In this document: positions 5,714 to 12,437 of the stretch, one piece after another
How the letters are laid out: each line of letters opens with the position of its first letter
How positions within the stretch are numbered: position 1 is the first letter of the stretch
Source: CAZNKU01 sp964573775
Lineage (GTDB): Bacteria > Bacillota > Clostridia > Monoglobales > Firm-18
Direction of reading: 5' to 3'
Length of the DNA stretch: 12,437 nucleotides
Assembly: GCA_964573775.1 (NCBI GenBank)
Contig: CAZNKU010000037.1
Coordinates: 1-12,437 of the forward strand
The notes under the pieces: model-generated
Databases searched by the model: none
Told to the model about the DNA's origin: nothing
Seen by the model: the letters and a program-made list of their open reading frames with translations, nothing else
Translations under genes and position numbers: made by a program

Positions 5714-5752
5714 AAAGAAGCAGAGAAACTATGGTTTTCTGCTTCTTTTTTT
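5714..5752 (+). terminator. Terminator of sigK
   Basis: AAAGAAGCAGAGAAAC (5714-5729) pairs with GTTTTCTGCTTCTTT (5734-5748), with one bulged base and a TATG loop, and runs into T8 (5745-5752). It starts 14 bases after the sigK stop and separates sigK from the GH26 gene, whose own promoter follows immediately. Confidence 0.88.
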
Positions 5753-5755
5753 GGT

Positions 5756-5800
5756 TTGACAGCAGATTTGAACTGTGATAAAATTTAAGTGATTTGGAGG
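5756..5800 (+). promoter_or_regulatory. Strong sigma-A promoter and ribosome binding site of the GH26 gene
   Basis: A perfect TTGACA (5756-5761), a 17-base spacer and TAAAAT (5779-5784), with TGA before the -10, make this a near-ideal housekeeping promoter. GGAGG (5796-5800) follows, seven bases before the ATG. The strength suggests vegetative expression of the GH26/GIY-YIG pair, independent of sigK. Confidence 0.8.
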
Positions 5801-5807
5801 AAGTGTT

Positions 5808-7538
5808 ATGAAAAAAATAAAAGGTTTCTTTAAAAAAATTATAAAAAATAAATTTTTTTGTGTGTTCCTTATTTTGGTCTTTTTTCTCAGCATCGGAATA
5901 ATTACAGTGCAGAACAATGAGGTTGTAAAGTACACTGTATGCAATAATGTCAATAAAATTTTACCCGGTATTTTTCCTGAGTACATACTTTATCAGAACG
6001 GTGTTTTGTGTGAGGATTTTACAAAACTGGATTTTGATAATTGCGATGTAAGGGAAGTGAAAATTTCAGGTGGCAGAAGTAAGCTTGTAAACCATTCCAG
6101 AGGATTTTCTTTAGAATTTCCGGCAGAAGCAGAGTATGATTTCACAGCTGCGCAGGAATACATAAATGTAAAGTGCAATAACTTTACTGCTGTTGTTTCA
6201 AAAGAGTTTTCCACTAATGGTAATGGCGTTGAAAACAGTAAGTTGTATGTAAAAGAGGCTATAAACAAGTATTTGCTTGATGAAAAGTACCTTTTGGAAA
6301 ATAATATAACTCTTCACGAAAATACTGATGATAACAGAGCAGGTTTTCCTGTACAGGTAATTGCCTTGACACGTACTCCGGCACAGGGTAGCGAGGTGAA
6401 TTACAATACTTATGTGTATTGCTACATTTATACGGAAACAAATATGTTTTACCGCATAATGTTTAAGGGCGAAAAGTATAATGATGAGCTTATGGATGAA
6501 GTATATAAAACATTGGATTCATTACATACAGATGTTAAGGTACGGGGCGTTTCTGATACTTTTACGGATTTTAAACCTGTAATTCCTGAAAACTGGAGTG
6601 AAGAAACAAAAGCCCTTTATAACGAAATTATTGCTTCGGAAAAATGCAAGTGGGGTATTTATGCACCTCATGCAATAGAAAGTGATAATCTTGAGGCAGT
6701 GAAAGTTCTGGAAGAAAAGGCGGAAGCAAAATTTGAGGGTGTTCTGGAATACGCCTATCTTTTTACGGAAATACCTGTTGAAGGTATGAAAAGTGCATAT
6801 GCAGATGGTAAGGTTGTTGAACTGACATTACAGACATCTACCGAGATGAATAAGGACCTTAACGGCAAAAATCCTGTGTTTGATGTAATTGATGGTGTTT
6901 GTGACGATAAAATAAGAAAGATGGCAGGGGATTTAAAGGATTTCGGACATCCTGTGCTTTTCAGACTTAACAATGAGATGAATTCTGACTGGACAAGTTA
7001 CAGTGGGGCAGCATGTATGACTGATCCGGAAATATATGTTCAGGCATGGAAACATATATATGACATTTTTGAAGAAGAAGGCGTAAACAACACAATATGG
7101 ATATTTAATCCAAATGATGAAAGTTTTCCGCCGAACGGATACAATGCCTCTATGGCATATTATCCTGGTGACGAATATGTGCAGATGTTTGGTATAACAG
7201 GTTACAATACAGGCACTTATTATGCGGAACTAAATGGTGAAAGATGGAGAACATTTGACGAAATATATTCGGCAATAGACGAAAAATATAGCGATATATA
7301 TGGAGAGTTTCCGTGGATTATTACAGAATTTGCATCAAGTTCTTTTGGTGGAGATAAGGTTCAGTGGATTAATGATATGTTCAGGGATATTAAAAAATAC
7401 CCAAGAATAAAAATGGCATTCTGGTTTAACAGTGCAGACTTAGACCCTCGTCCGGAAACATACAAACAGCTTGCGAGACCATATTGGTTTGATGAAACTC
7501 CCGAAACAACAAAAGCATTTGCAGAAGGATTGAAATAA
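5808..7538 (+). CDS. Membrane-anchored GH26-family glycoside hydrolase (beta-mannanase-like)
   Basis: A 576-residue protein. Residues 1-12 are basic and 13-34 form one membrane segment without a clear cleavage site, so it is probably anchored facing outward. Residues about 60-250 form an unassigned domain; its pattern (HSRGFSLEFPAEAEYDF ... YRIMFKG ... VYKTLDSLH) recalls the PsbP/Mog1-like fold, which is only an inference. Residues about 268-575 are a GH26 (beta/alpha)8 barrel: KWGIYAPH, VLFRLNNEMNSDW with acid/base Glu390, WIFNPND, YYPGDEYVQMFGITGYN, WIITEFAS with nucleophile Glu507, and MAFWFNSAD. GH26 members mostly cleave beta-mannans, some mixed-linkage glucans or xylans. The usual His before the acid/base Glu (R-x-x-H-E-M-N) is Asn389 here. 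The substrate cannot be told from sequence. The stop codon overlaps the next gene's ATG. Confidence 0.85.
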   Translation: MKKIKGFFKKIIKNKFFCVFLILVFFLSIGIITVQNNEVVKYTVCNNVNKILPGIFPEYILYQNGVLCEDFTKLDFDNCDVREVKISGGRSKLVNHSRGFSLEFPAEAEYDFTAAQEYINVKCNNFTAVVSKEFSTNGNGVENSKLYVKEAINKYLLDEKYLLENNITLHENTDDNRAGFPVQVIALTRTPAQGSEVNYNTYVYCYIYTETNMFYRIMFKGEKYNDELMDEVYKTLDSLHTDVKVRGVSDTFTDFKPVIPENWSEETKALYNEIIASEKCKWGIYAPHAIESDNLEAVKVLEEKAEAKFEGVLEYAYLFTEIPVEGMKSAYADGKVVELTLQTSTEMNKDLNGKNPVFDVIDGVCDDKIRKMAGDLKDFGHPVLFRLNNEMNSDWTSYSGAACMTDPEIYVQAWKHIYDIFEEEGVNNTIWIFNPNDESFPPNGYNASMAYYPGDEYVQMFGITGYNTGTYYAELNGERWRTFDEIYSAIDEKYSDIYGEFPWIITEFASSSFGGDKVQWINDMFRDIKKYPRIKMAFWFNSADLDPRPETYKQLARPYWFDETPETTKAFAEGLK

Positions 7539-7804
7539 TGTTTTATGTTTATTTGTTAGAGTGTATAGATGGTAGCATATATTGCGGATATACCACCGAT
7601 GTAAAAAAGAGATTTGAAAAACACAAAAGCGGCAAGGGTGCGAAATATACAAGGTCGCATCCGCCGCTTAAGATTATATATGTTGAGGAATTTTCAGACA
7701 AATCCACAGCTCTTAAAAGAGAGCATGAAATCAAGGCTATGACCCGTGCTCAAAAAATTGGAACTTTTAATTTGAAACTAATGTGTAGCCATCCGGAACT
7801 TTAA
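7538..7804 (+). CDS. GIY-YIG domain protein, UPF0213/YhbQ type
   Basis: An 88-residue single-domain protein. Residues 3-5 (YVY) and 15-17 (YCG, within SIYCGYT) stand for the GIY and YIG elements. Arg25 (KKRF) and Glu62 (ALKREHEIKAMTRAQK) occupy the expected catalytic positions. The nuclease superfamily cuts DNA, but the UPF0213 branch has no firm physiological role. It starts within the GH26 stop codon (TAATG, one-base overlap), so it is probably translationally coupled; I see no other strong ribosome binding site. The last 13 or so residues (TFNLKLMCSHPEL) extend past the usual end of the family and are read from DNA that also encodes the C-terminus of the convergent gene at 7767. Confidence 0.88.
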   Translation: MFYVYLLECIDGSIYCGYTTDVKKRFEKHKSGKGAKYTRSHPPLKIIYVEEFSDKSTALKREHEIKAMTRAQKIGTFNLKLMCSHPEL

Positions 7805-8618
7805 ACAGTGAATAGTCTACATCTTTTGAATATTCAATGTATCTTGTTGTAATAGTGCCGGTTGATGAAGAAGCTATATTGTATACAAGGTTGTCGTCTT
7901 CATCAAAACAATAACGGTATGTTATTCCGCTGGTATCACTTGTTTCTTCGTAATAAAAATCACGTCCGTTTATGTCTATTGTTCCTGTTTTGAAGGTATC
8001 ACCAGGAAAGTCTATTTTGTTTTCGTAATTTTGAGTAGTCTGTTCACCTTCAAAATACGATGCTGTATCCGTGTAAATAAGATATGATTTTTCGGGTGTG
8101 TAAAGTTCAATTACAGAGCCTGCAAATTGTTGGTTATCGTAAGAACTTTGTGTTTTTTTTCTGTATAAATTACCTTGTGTTGAGTAAGCTACTGTTTCGG
8201 TTTCGAAATATTCCGTGTATTTTCCATCAACTATTATGGAGTAAGCAATTTCATTCACTCTGTAATAATCGTCCTGAAAGTGAGATTTAAAATAAGCATA
8301 TGCCTTTGAATCAGCTTCGGATACTGAACCTGTTTCGTTAGTTTCATAGGTTTTTATCATTTCCTGTGATGTAGTTTCTTGGCCGCTTTGAGGAACTGTT
8401 GTACCTGAAGCATCTTTTGTCGGAGAAGTTTTCCACAGTACAATTGCCAGACATATAACTGCGATTACCAGTACTGCTGTTATTACACCAATTATTATGT
8501 TGATGGAATCATTTTTCTTATTCTTTTTTGTCTTGATATCTTTAGCCTTTTTAGGCTTTGCTTTTTTCTCAGCATCTTTCTTACTTGTGCTAATTTTTCT
8601 TTTTTCTTTTTCAGACAT
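7767..8618 (-). CDS. Single-pass membrane protein with Lys-rich cytoplasmic tail and unassigned outer domain
   Basis: A 283-residue protein. Residues 1-37 are strongly basic (repeated KK and AKPKKAK), 39-62 are a membrane segment (INIIIGVITAVLVIAVICL), 64-97 are a Ser/Thr/Gln-rich linker, and 98-283 form a beta-rich outer domain. That domain contains short strands such as YSIIVDGKYTEYFETETVAYS, LYRKKTQSSY, SYLIYTD, RDFYYEE and ITYRYCFDEDDNLVYNI. The arrangement of antiparallel strands with a final VPDGYTLV recalls LolA/LppX-like lipoprotein folds, but I cannot assign a family. AAGGAGT (8626-8632) lies seven bases before the ATG. Its 3' end overlaps the GIY-YIG gene by 38 bases on the opposite strand, with no terminator hairpin visible between them. 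Confidence 0.8.
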   Translation of the reverse strand: MSEKEKRKISTSKKDAEKKAKPKKAKDIKTKKNKKNDSINIIIGVITAVLVIAVICLAIVLWKTSPTKDASGTTVPQSGQETTSQEMIKTYETNETGSVSEADSKAYAYFKSHFQDDYYRVNEIAYSIIVDGKYTEYFETETVAYSTQGNLYRKKTQSSYDNQQFAGSVIELYTPEKSYLIYTDTASYFEGEQTTQNYENKIDFPGDTFKTGTIDINGRDFYYEETSDTSGITYRYCFDEDDNLVYNIASSSTGTITTRYIEYSKDVDYSLFKVPDGYTLVSN

Positions 8619-8651
8619 ATTATCAACTCCTTGTTAAAGTCTATGTTGTAT

Positions 8652-8680
8652 ATTATATCAAAAAAAGGTCTTGTTTTCAA
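8652..8680 (-). promoter_or_regulatory. Promoter for the 7767-8618 membrane protein gene
   Basis: On the minus strand TTGAAA (8675-8680), a 17-base spacer and a perfect TATAAT (8652-8657) form a strong sigma-A promoter 34 bases upstream of the ATG. It is divergent from the proS promoter 36 bases away. Confidence 0.8.
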
Positions 8681-8715
8681 TAGGAATTTGTAAAGTTGAA
8701 AAACTGCCGTTTTTC

Positions 8716-8744
8716 TTGACATTTACGTGTTTTTAATGTAAAAT
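8716..8744 (+). promoter_or_regulatory. Promoter for proS and its operon
   Basis: A perfect TTGACA (8716-8721), a 17-base spacer and TAAAAT (8739-8744) predict a start near 8751. The leader to the proS ATG at 8776 is then only about 25 bases, leaving no room for a T-box riboswitch. AGAAAGGA (8758-8765) is the ribosome binding site. Confidence 0.8.
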
Positions 8745-8775
8745 TAACTTTATGTAAAGAAAGGATTGAACTAAA

Positions 8776-10212
8776 ATGGATAAACAGAAAAAATTTGTGG
8801 AAGAAATTACATCAATGGATGTTGATTTTGCAAAATGGTATACAGATGTTGTTAAAAAAGCAGAGCTTATTGAATACTCAAGTGTAAGAGGCTGTATGAT
8901 TATACGCCCTTACGGGTATGCTATCTGGGAAAATATCCAAAAGGTTTTAGACGGTATGTTTAAGGAAACCGGGCATGAAAATGTGTATATGCCTATGTTT
9001 ATTCCTGAAAGCCTTTTGCAAAAGGAAAAGGACCACGTAGAGGGCTTTGCTCCCGAGGTTGCATGGGTTACACACGGCGGCAGTGAGCCTTTGCAGGAAA
9101 GAATGTGTGTTCGTCCTACCTCTGAAACACTTTTCTGCGACCACTACTCAAATATTATACATTCTTACAGAGATTTGCCGAAGCTTTATAACCAGTGGTG
9201 CTCTGTTGTAAGATGGGAAAAGACAACACGTCCGTTCCTTCGTTCAGTTGAGTTTTTGTGGCAGGAAGGTCATACAGTTCATGAAACTGCAGAGGATGCT
9301 ATTGAAGAAACAACAAGAATGCTTAATGTTTATGCAGATTTCTGTGAAAATTACCTTGCCATTCCTGTAATCAAGGGACAGAAAACCGATAAGGAAAAAT
9401 TTGCCGGTGCTGAACGTACTTATACTATTGAAAGTATGATGCACGACGGTAAGGCTTTGCAGGCAGGTACTTCACATTACTTTGGTGATGGCTTTGCAAA
9501 GGCGTTTGATATTCAGTTTACAGACCGCAACAACAAGTTGCAGTATGTTCACGAAACATCTTGGGGTGTTTCTACAAGGCTTATCGGTGCTATTATCATG
9601 ATGCATGGTGATAATAACGGTTTGGTACTTCCTCCGAAGATTGCTCCACAGCAGCTTATAATTGTACCTATTGCACAGAAGAAAGAAGGCGTGCTTGATA
9701 AGGCTAACGAGCTTCTTGCTAAACTTAAAAAGGTTGTAAGCGTTAAGCTTGACGATACCGACAAGTCACCGGGCTGGAAGTTCAGTGAATATGAAATGAA
9801 GGGTGTACCGCTTCGTCTTGAAATTGGTCCTAAGGATATTGAAAACAACCAGTGCGTACTTGTAAGACGTGACAATCAGGAAAAGATTGTTGCATCTTTG
9901 GATAACATTGAAGAAACAGTAGTGAAGCTTCTTGACACAATCCAGCAGGATATGTTTGACAGAGCTTTGGCTTTGAGGGAAAAGAACACATATAAGGTTA
10001 CAGAATTTGAAGAAATGAAAAAATGTGCCGAGGAAAAGACAGGCTTTGTAAAAGCTATGTGGTGCGGTGACCTTGCATGTGAAGAAAAGATTAAGGAAGA
10101 GGCAGGCTTGTCCTCAAGATGTATGCCCTTTGAACAGGAACAGATTTCCGATAAATGTGTATGTTGCGGAAAACCTGCAAAGGCTATGACTTATTGGGGC
10201 AAAGCATACTAA
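8776..10212 (+). CDS. proS: Prolyl-tRNA synthetase, short archaeal/eukaryote-like type
   Basis: A 478-residue class II aminoacyl-tRNA synthetase that charges tRNA-Pro with proline using ATP (EC 6.1.1.15). The N-terminus (DFAKWYTDVVKKAELIEYS, RGCMIIRPYGYAIWE) and length are those of the archaeal-type enzyme without the INS editing insertion. Visible landmarks are RPTSETLF (113-120), motif 2 around VVRWEKTTRPFLRSVEF (144-160) with EGHTVH, and motif 3 GVSTRLIGAIIMMHGD (264-279). The anticodon-binding domain follows from about 290. The C-terminal zinc domain has Cys430, Cys435, Cys461 and Cys464 (C-x4-C-x25-C-x2-C), and the chain ends in the family-typical tyrosine (WGKAY). It is the first gene of a probable three-gene operon, 19 bases before the AI-2E gene. 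Confidence 0.97.
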   Translation: MDKQKKFVEEITSMDVDFAKWYTDVVKKAELIEYSSVRGCMIIRPYGYAIWENIQKVLDGMFKETGHENVYMPMFIPESLLQKEKDHVEGFAPEVAWVTHGGSEPLQERMCVRPTSETLFCDHYSNIIHSYRDLPKLYNQWCSVVRWEKTTRPFLRSVEFLWQEGHTVHETAEDAIEETTRMLNVYADFCENYLAIPVIKGQKTDKEKFAGAERTYTIESMMHDGKALQAGTSHYFGDGFAKAFDIQFTDRNNKLQYVHETSWGVSTRLIGAIIMMHGDNNGLVLPPKIAPQQLIIVPIAQKKEGVLDKANELLAKLKKVVSVKLDDTDKSPGWKFSEYEMKGVPLRLEIGPKDIENNQCVLVRRDNQEKIVASLDNIEETVVKLLDTIQQDMFDRALALREKNTYKVTEFEEMKKCAEEKTGFVKAMWCGDLACEEKIKEEAGLSSRCMPFEQEQISDKCVCCGKPAKAMTYWGKAY

Positions 10213-10231
10213 AAATGGTTGGTGACATTTT

Positions 10232-11386
10232 ATGGGGAATTTGAAAAATAAAAATTATATTGCGGTTGCTATAATTGCAATAATGGTTTTCCTATTTGTT
10301 TTTGCAAGCGAAAAAATGTTTTTTGTGCTTTCGATTTTCAAACCCATATTAGTCGGTGTGGCAATTGCATATATGCTTGACGGTATGGTACGATTTTTAA
10401 ACAGAAAGTTTAAAATAAAACGCGGAATAGCTATAATTATAGTTCTTCTTTCTGTTGTGGCATTGGTGACAATTTGTGTTTATTTTGCTTTGCCGTTTTT
10501 GATTGACACAGTAAAAAAACTTATTAATAACATCAGTTATCTTCTGGGTGGACATAACAGCGGTATTAACGATATTGTTGAAAAAATTTCAACAGCCGTA
10601 AATATTGATATCAGCAATTTTAGCAGTATAAAATTAGATGAGTCCTTGCTTAACTTTATGAATAATTTTATACAAAATTTTTCAAGCACAGTTGTAAGCA
10701 GAATTGTGGGTTTTGGAAGCAGTATGGTAAATGTACTTACCTCTATTATGATGGCTATATATATGCTTATTGAAAAAGAAAGTCTGTTAAATTGGTTCAG
10801 AAGATTAATAATGGCTTGCTTTTCAGAAAGTAGAGGAACTTATATTCTAAGTGCCTTTACTCTGGCAAACAATGTTTTTAAAAAATTTATAATCGGTAAA
10901 TTTATTGACAGCACAATTATCGGTCTTATGTGTCTTGTGATTTTCAAGATTTTTGGAATTGAATATGCAGTTGTATTCAGTATAATAATTGGTGTTGGTA
11001 ATATGATTCCTTATTTTGGACCGATTTTTGCGGCAATTCCCGTTGTATTGATTTTGCTTATCATAAATCCAAAAAGTGCGCTTATTGCACTTATAACAAT
11101 AATAGTTGTACAACAGCTTGACAGCAATGTAGTAGACCCTAAAATTTTAAGTGTCAACATAGGTGTGTCACCTTTCTGGATATTATTCTCGGTTACTGTT
11201 TGCGGTATGGCATTTGGTTTCACAGGTATGATTTTAGGTGTACCTTTGGTGGTGGTTATTAAAGAACTTGTTGAAGATTATGTTAGTGCAAAGCTGAAAC
11301 AACGTGAACAAGCCGAATCAAAAGAAACGCAGAATGAAAAAATATCTTTTACAACAAAGGATGAATTTCAAAATGCCGAAAAGTAA
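10232..11386 (+). CDS. AI-2E (YdbI/PerM/YtvI-like) family membrane transporter
   Basis: A 384-residue inner-membrane protein. Hydrophobic segments lie at about 9-27, 30-48, 64-90, 155-180, 226-243, 245-258, 264-279, 281-295 and 312-345. A soluble stretch at about 95-150 follows the third. The family is recognised by GVGNMIPYFGPIFAAIP (254-270), QQLDSNVVDPKILSVNIG (294-311) and GFTGMILGVPL (329-339). Members have been linked to autoinducer-2 export or Na+/H+ antiport; the substrate here is unknown and there is no luxS in the window. A charged tail (350-384) ends the protein. The ribosome binding site is weak (GGTGA, 10221-10225). The last 14 bases overlap the WYL regulator's start. Confidence 0.9.
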   Translation: MGNLKNKNYIAVAIIAIMVFLFVFASEKMFFVLSIFKPILVGVAIAYMLDGMVRFLNRKFKIKRGIAIIIVLLSVVALVTICVYFALPFLIDTVKKLINNISYLLGGHNSGINDIVEKISTAVNIDISNFSSIKLDESLLNFMNNFIQNFSSTVVSRIVGFGSSMVNVLTSIMMAIYMLIEKESLLNWFRRLIMACFSESRGTYILSAFTLANNVFKKFIIGKFIDSTIIGLMCLVIFKIFGIEYAVVFSIIIGVGNMIPYFGPIFAAIPVVLILLIINPKSALIALITIIVVQQLDSNVVDPKILSVNIGVSPFWILFSVTVCGMAFGFTGMILGVPLVVVIKELVEDYVSAKLKQREQAESKETQNEKISFTTKDEFQNAEK

Positions 11387-12362
11387 TAATCAAAAGCTTA
11401 AACTTTGGGCTTTGTACCGTATATTGTTTGAAAATACGGATGAGAATAATCCTATGACAATGCCACAGATTATAACTGAACTTGAAAGATATGGCATATC
11501 AGCGGAAAGAAAGTCTGTTTACAGCGATATTGATTTGCTTGTTAATGCCGGTGTAGATATAGTTTCGGAAAAAAGGGATAGGTATGTTTATTACATGGGT
11601 AGCAGAGATTTTCAGCTCCCTGAGCTTAAACTTTTAGTAGACTGTGTGCAGGCATCTAAATTTATAACTGCAAAGAAAAGTGCAGAACTTATTGGTAAGC
11701 TCGAAGGTCTGGCAAGTAAGCATCAGGCAACAGAACTTCAACGTCAGGTATATATATCTGACCGCGTGAAAACTTTTAATGAGAAAATTTATTATAACAT
11801 TGATTTTTTATATAACGCAATAAACACAAACAGAAAAATAAGTTTTAGATATTACAGTTACAATACTGTAAACGAAAAAAAGTTTAAAAACAACGGAAAT
11901 GACTATGTGGTTAGTCCGTACACAATGGTGTATTCAGACGATAACTACTATCTTGTTGCCCATTATCCGAAATATGACGGTGTTTCCAATTTTCGTGTTG
12001 ATAAAATGACAGACATTAAGGTTTTGGATGAAAAAAGAGTGGATATTAAAACAGTAACAGACGGTTCTTTTAATATTGCCGACTACACGAAGAAGATTTT
12101 TAATATGTACAGAGGCAGGACCGAAACAGTTACATTTTTATGTGATGAAAGTATTCTGAGTGTAGTTATTGACAGATTTGGTGACAGGATACATATTCGT
12201 AAAGATAGTAAAGAAAAATATTCCGTTACCGTAAAAGCGGACATAAGTCCTACTTTTTTCAGTTGGGTGTTTATGCTTGGTAATAAAGTAAAGTTGGTTT
12301 CACCTGAAACTGTTGTTGAAGAATACAAAAAAACATTAAAAGAAAATATTGATAACTACTAA
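11373..12362 (+). CDS. WYL-domain transcriptional regulator
   Basis: A 329-residue DNA-binding regulator. I chose ATG 11373 over an upstream in-frame ATG at 11304 because AAAGGA (11356-11361) precedes it and the protein then begins right at the winged helix. Residues 8-75 form an HTH_11-type winged helix (WALYRILFENT ... ISAERKSVYSDIDLLVNAGVDI). Residues 136-225 are the WYL domain: ISFRYYSY, VVSPYTMVYSDDNYYLVAHY (the W-Y-L triplet reads YYL) and FRVDKM. Residues about 249-325 are the WCX C-terminal extension (FFSWVFMLGNKVKLVSPE). WYL domains sense ligands, in some systems nucleic acids or cyclic nucleotides. The gene overlaps the AI-2E transporter by 14 bases, so it is coupled to it and may regulate this operon, though no operator was identified. 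Confidence 0.9.
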   Translation: MPKSNNQKLKLWALYRILFENTDENNPMTMPQIITELERYGISAERKSVYSDIDLLVNAGVDIVSEKRDRYVYYMGSRDFQLPELKLLVDCVQASKFITAKKSAELIGKLEGLASKHQATELQRQVYISDRVKTFNEKIYYNIDFLYNAINTNRKISFRYYSYNTVNEKKFKNNGNDYVVSPYTMVYSDDNYYLVAHYPKYDGVSNFRVDKMTDIKVLDEKRVDIKTVTDGSFNIADYTKKIFNMYRGRTETVTFLCDESILSVVIDRFGDRIHIRKDSKEKYSVTVKADISPTFFSWVFMLGNKVKLVSPETVVEEYKKTLKENIDNY

Positions 12363-12386
12363 AAGGAGGACAAATTGTCCTCCTTT
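12362..12386 (+). terminator. Hairpin directly after the WYL gene (weak terminator candidate)
   Basis: AAAGGAGGAC (12362-12371) pairs perfectly with GTCCTCCTTT (12377-12386) around an AAATT loop, starting at the last base of the stop codon. There is no T-run beyond the three bases in the stem, so termination may be inefficient. The left arm contains a full AGGAGG sequence. The remaining 51 bases to the window end hold no gene start that I would call. Confidence 0.5.
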
Positions 12387-12437
12387 CAGACCGTCGAAAA
12401 AGTCGTTCTACCGCAAGTGATTTAATAATAATATTCA

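Noticed and set aside
7826..7837. Perfect 12-base palindrome TTGAATATTCAA
   Set aside because: It lies inside the coding sequence of the convergent membrane protein and is A/T-rich. A chance palindrome is likely and nothing nearby suggests an operator.
11304..11372. Upstream in-frame start for the WYL regulator
   Set aside because: It would overlap the transporter gene by 83 bases with no ribosome binding site. ATG 11373 has AAAGGA upstream and starts at the winged helix.
12375..12425. Sixteen-codon TTG open frame after an AGGAGG at the window end
   Set aside because: The apparent ribosome binding site is one arm of a perfect hairpin, and the frame is very short. A terminator-like structure is the simpler reading.

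Overview
The window looks like core chromosome of a low-GC, endospore-forming member of class Clostridia. The evidence is A/T-rich codon use, strong AGGAGG-type ribosome binding sites, TTGACA/TATAAT promoters, a sigma-K gene, copper-amine-oxidase-type 'stalk' domains, and a short archaeal-type prolyl-tRNA synthetase. The genus cannot be named from the sequence alone. Thirteen protein genes are supported: twelve complete and one cut off at the left edge.

Layout. Bases 1-50 hold the first codons of a leftward gene, possibly TnpV-like. Bases 51-508 hold no convincing gene, but contain a leftward terminator and a compact set of inverted repeats (289-351 and 376-400) that looks like a structured RNA or a small repeat element. 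A secreted SleB-type cell-wall hydrolase (509-1345, minus) is divergent from a cytoplasmic parvulin-type peptidyl-prolyl isomerase (1532-2278, plus). Across a bidirectional terminator lie a SHOCT membrane protein (2349-3200, minus) and a secreted stalk-domain protein with an internally duplicated module (3319-4284, minus). Each of these two has its own transcription signals. Rightward genes follow: a small helical-bundle protein (4491-4925), pro-sigma-K (5011-5700), a membrane-anchored GH26 glycoside hydrolase (5808-7538), and a GIY-YIG domain protein joined to it by a one-base overlap (7538-7804). A leftward single-pass membrane protein (7767-8618) converges on the last gene and overlaps its 3' end by 38 bases. 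The right end is a rightward operon: proS, an AI-2E family membrane protein, and a WYL-domain regulator (8776-12362).

How the genes relate. The window is a patchwork of short transcription units and not one pathway. Sigma-K is the late mother-cell sporulation factor, and it retains a recognisable inhibitory pro-peptide. Several neighbours act outside the cytoplasmic membrane (SleB-type hydrolase, stalk protein, GH26 enzyme, the 7767-8618 protein), but nothing seen ties them to sporulation. The proS/AI-2E/WYL unit is tightly packed (19-base gap, then 14-base overlap) and is probably cotranscribed from a strong promoter just upstream of proS.

I found no CRISPR array, tRNA, rRNA or complete transposon, and no clear defence or biosynthetic system. 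The least explained part is the structured intergenic segment at about 227-400. Family names below come from recognising motifs by eye; no database search was run.
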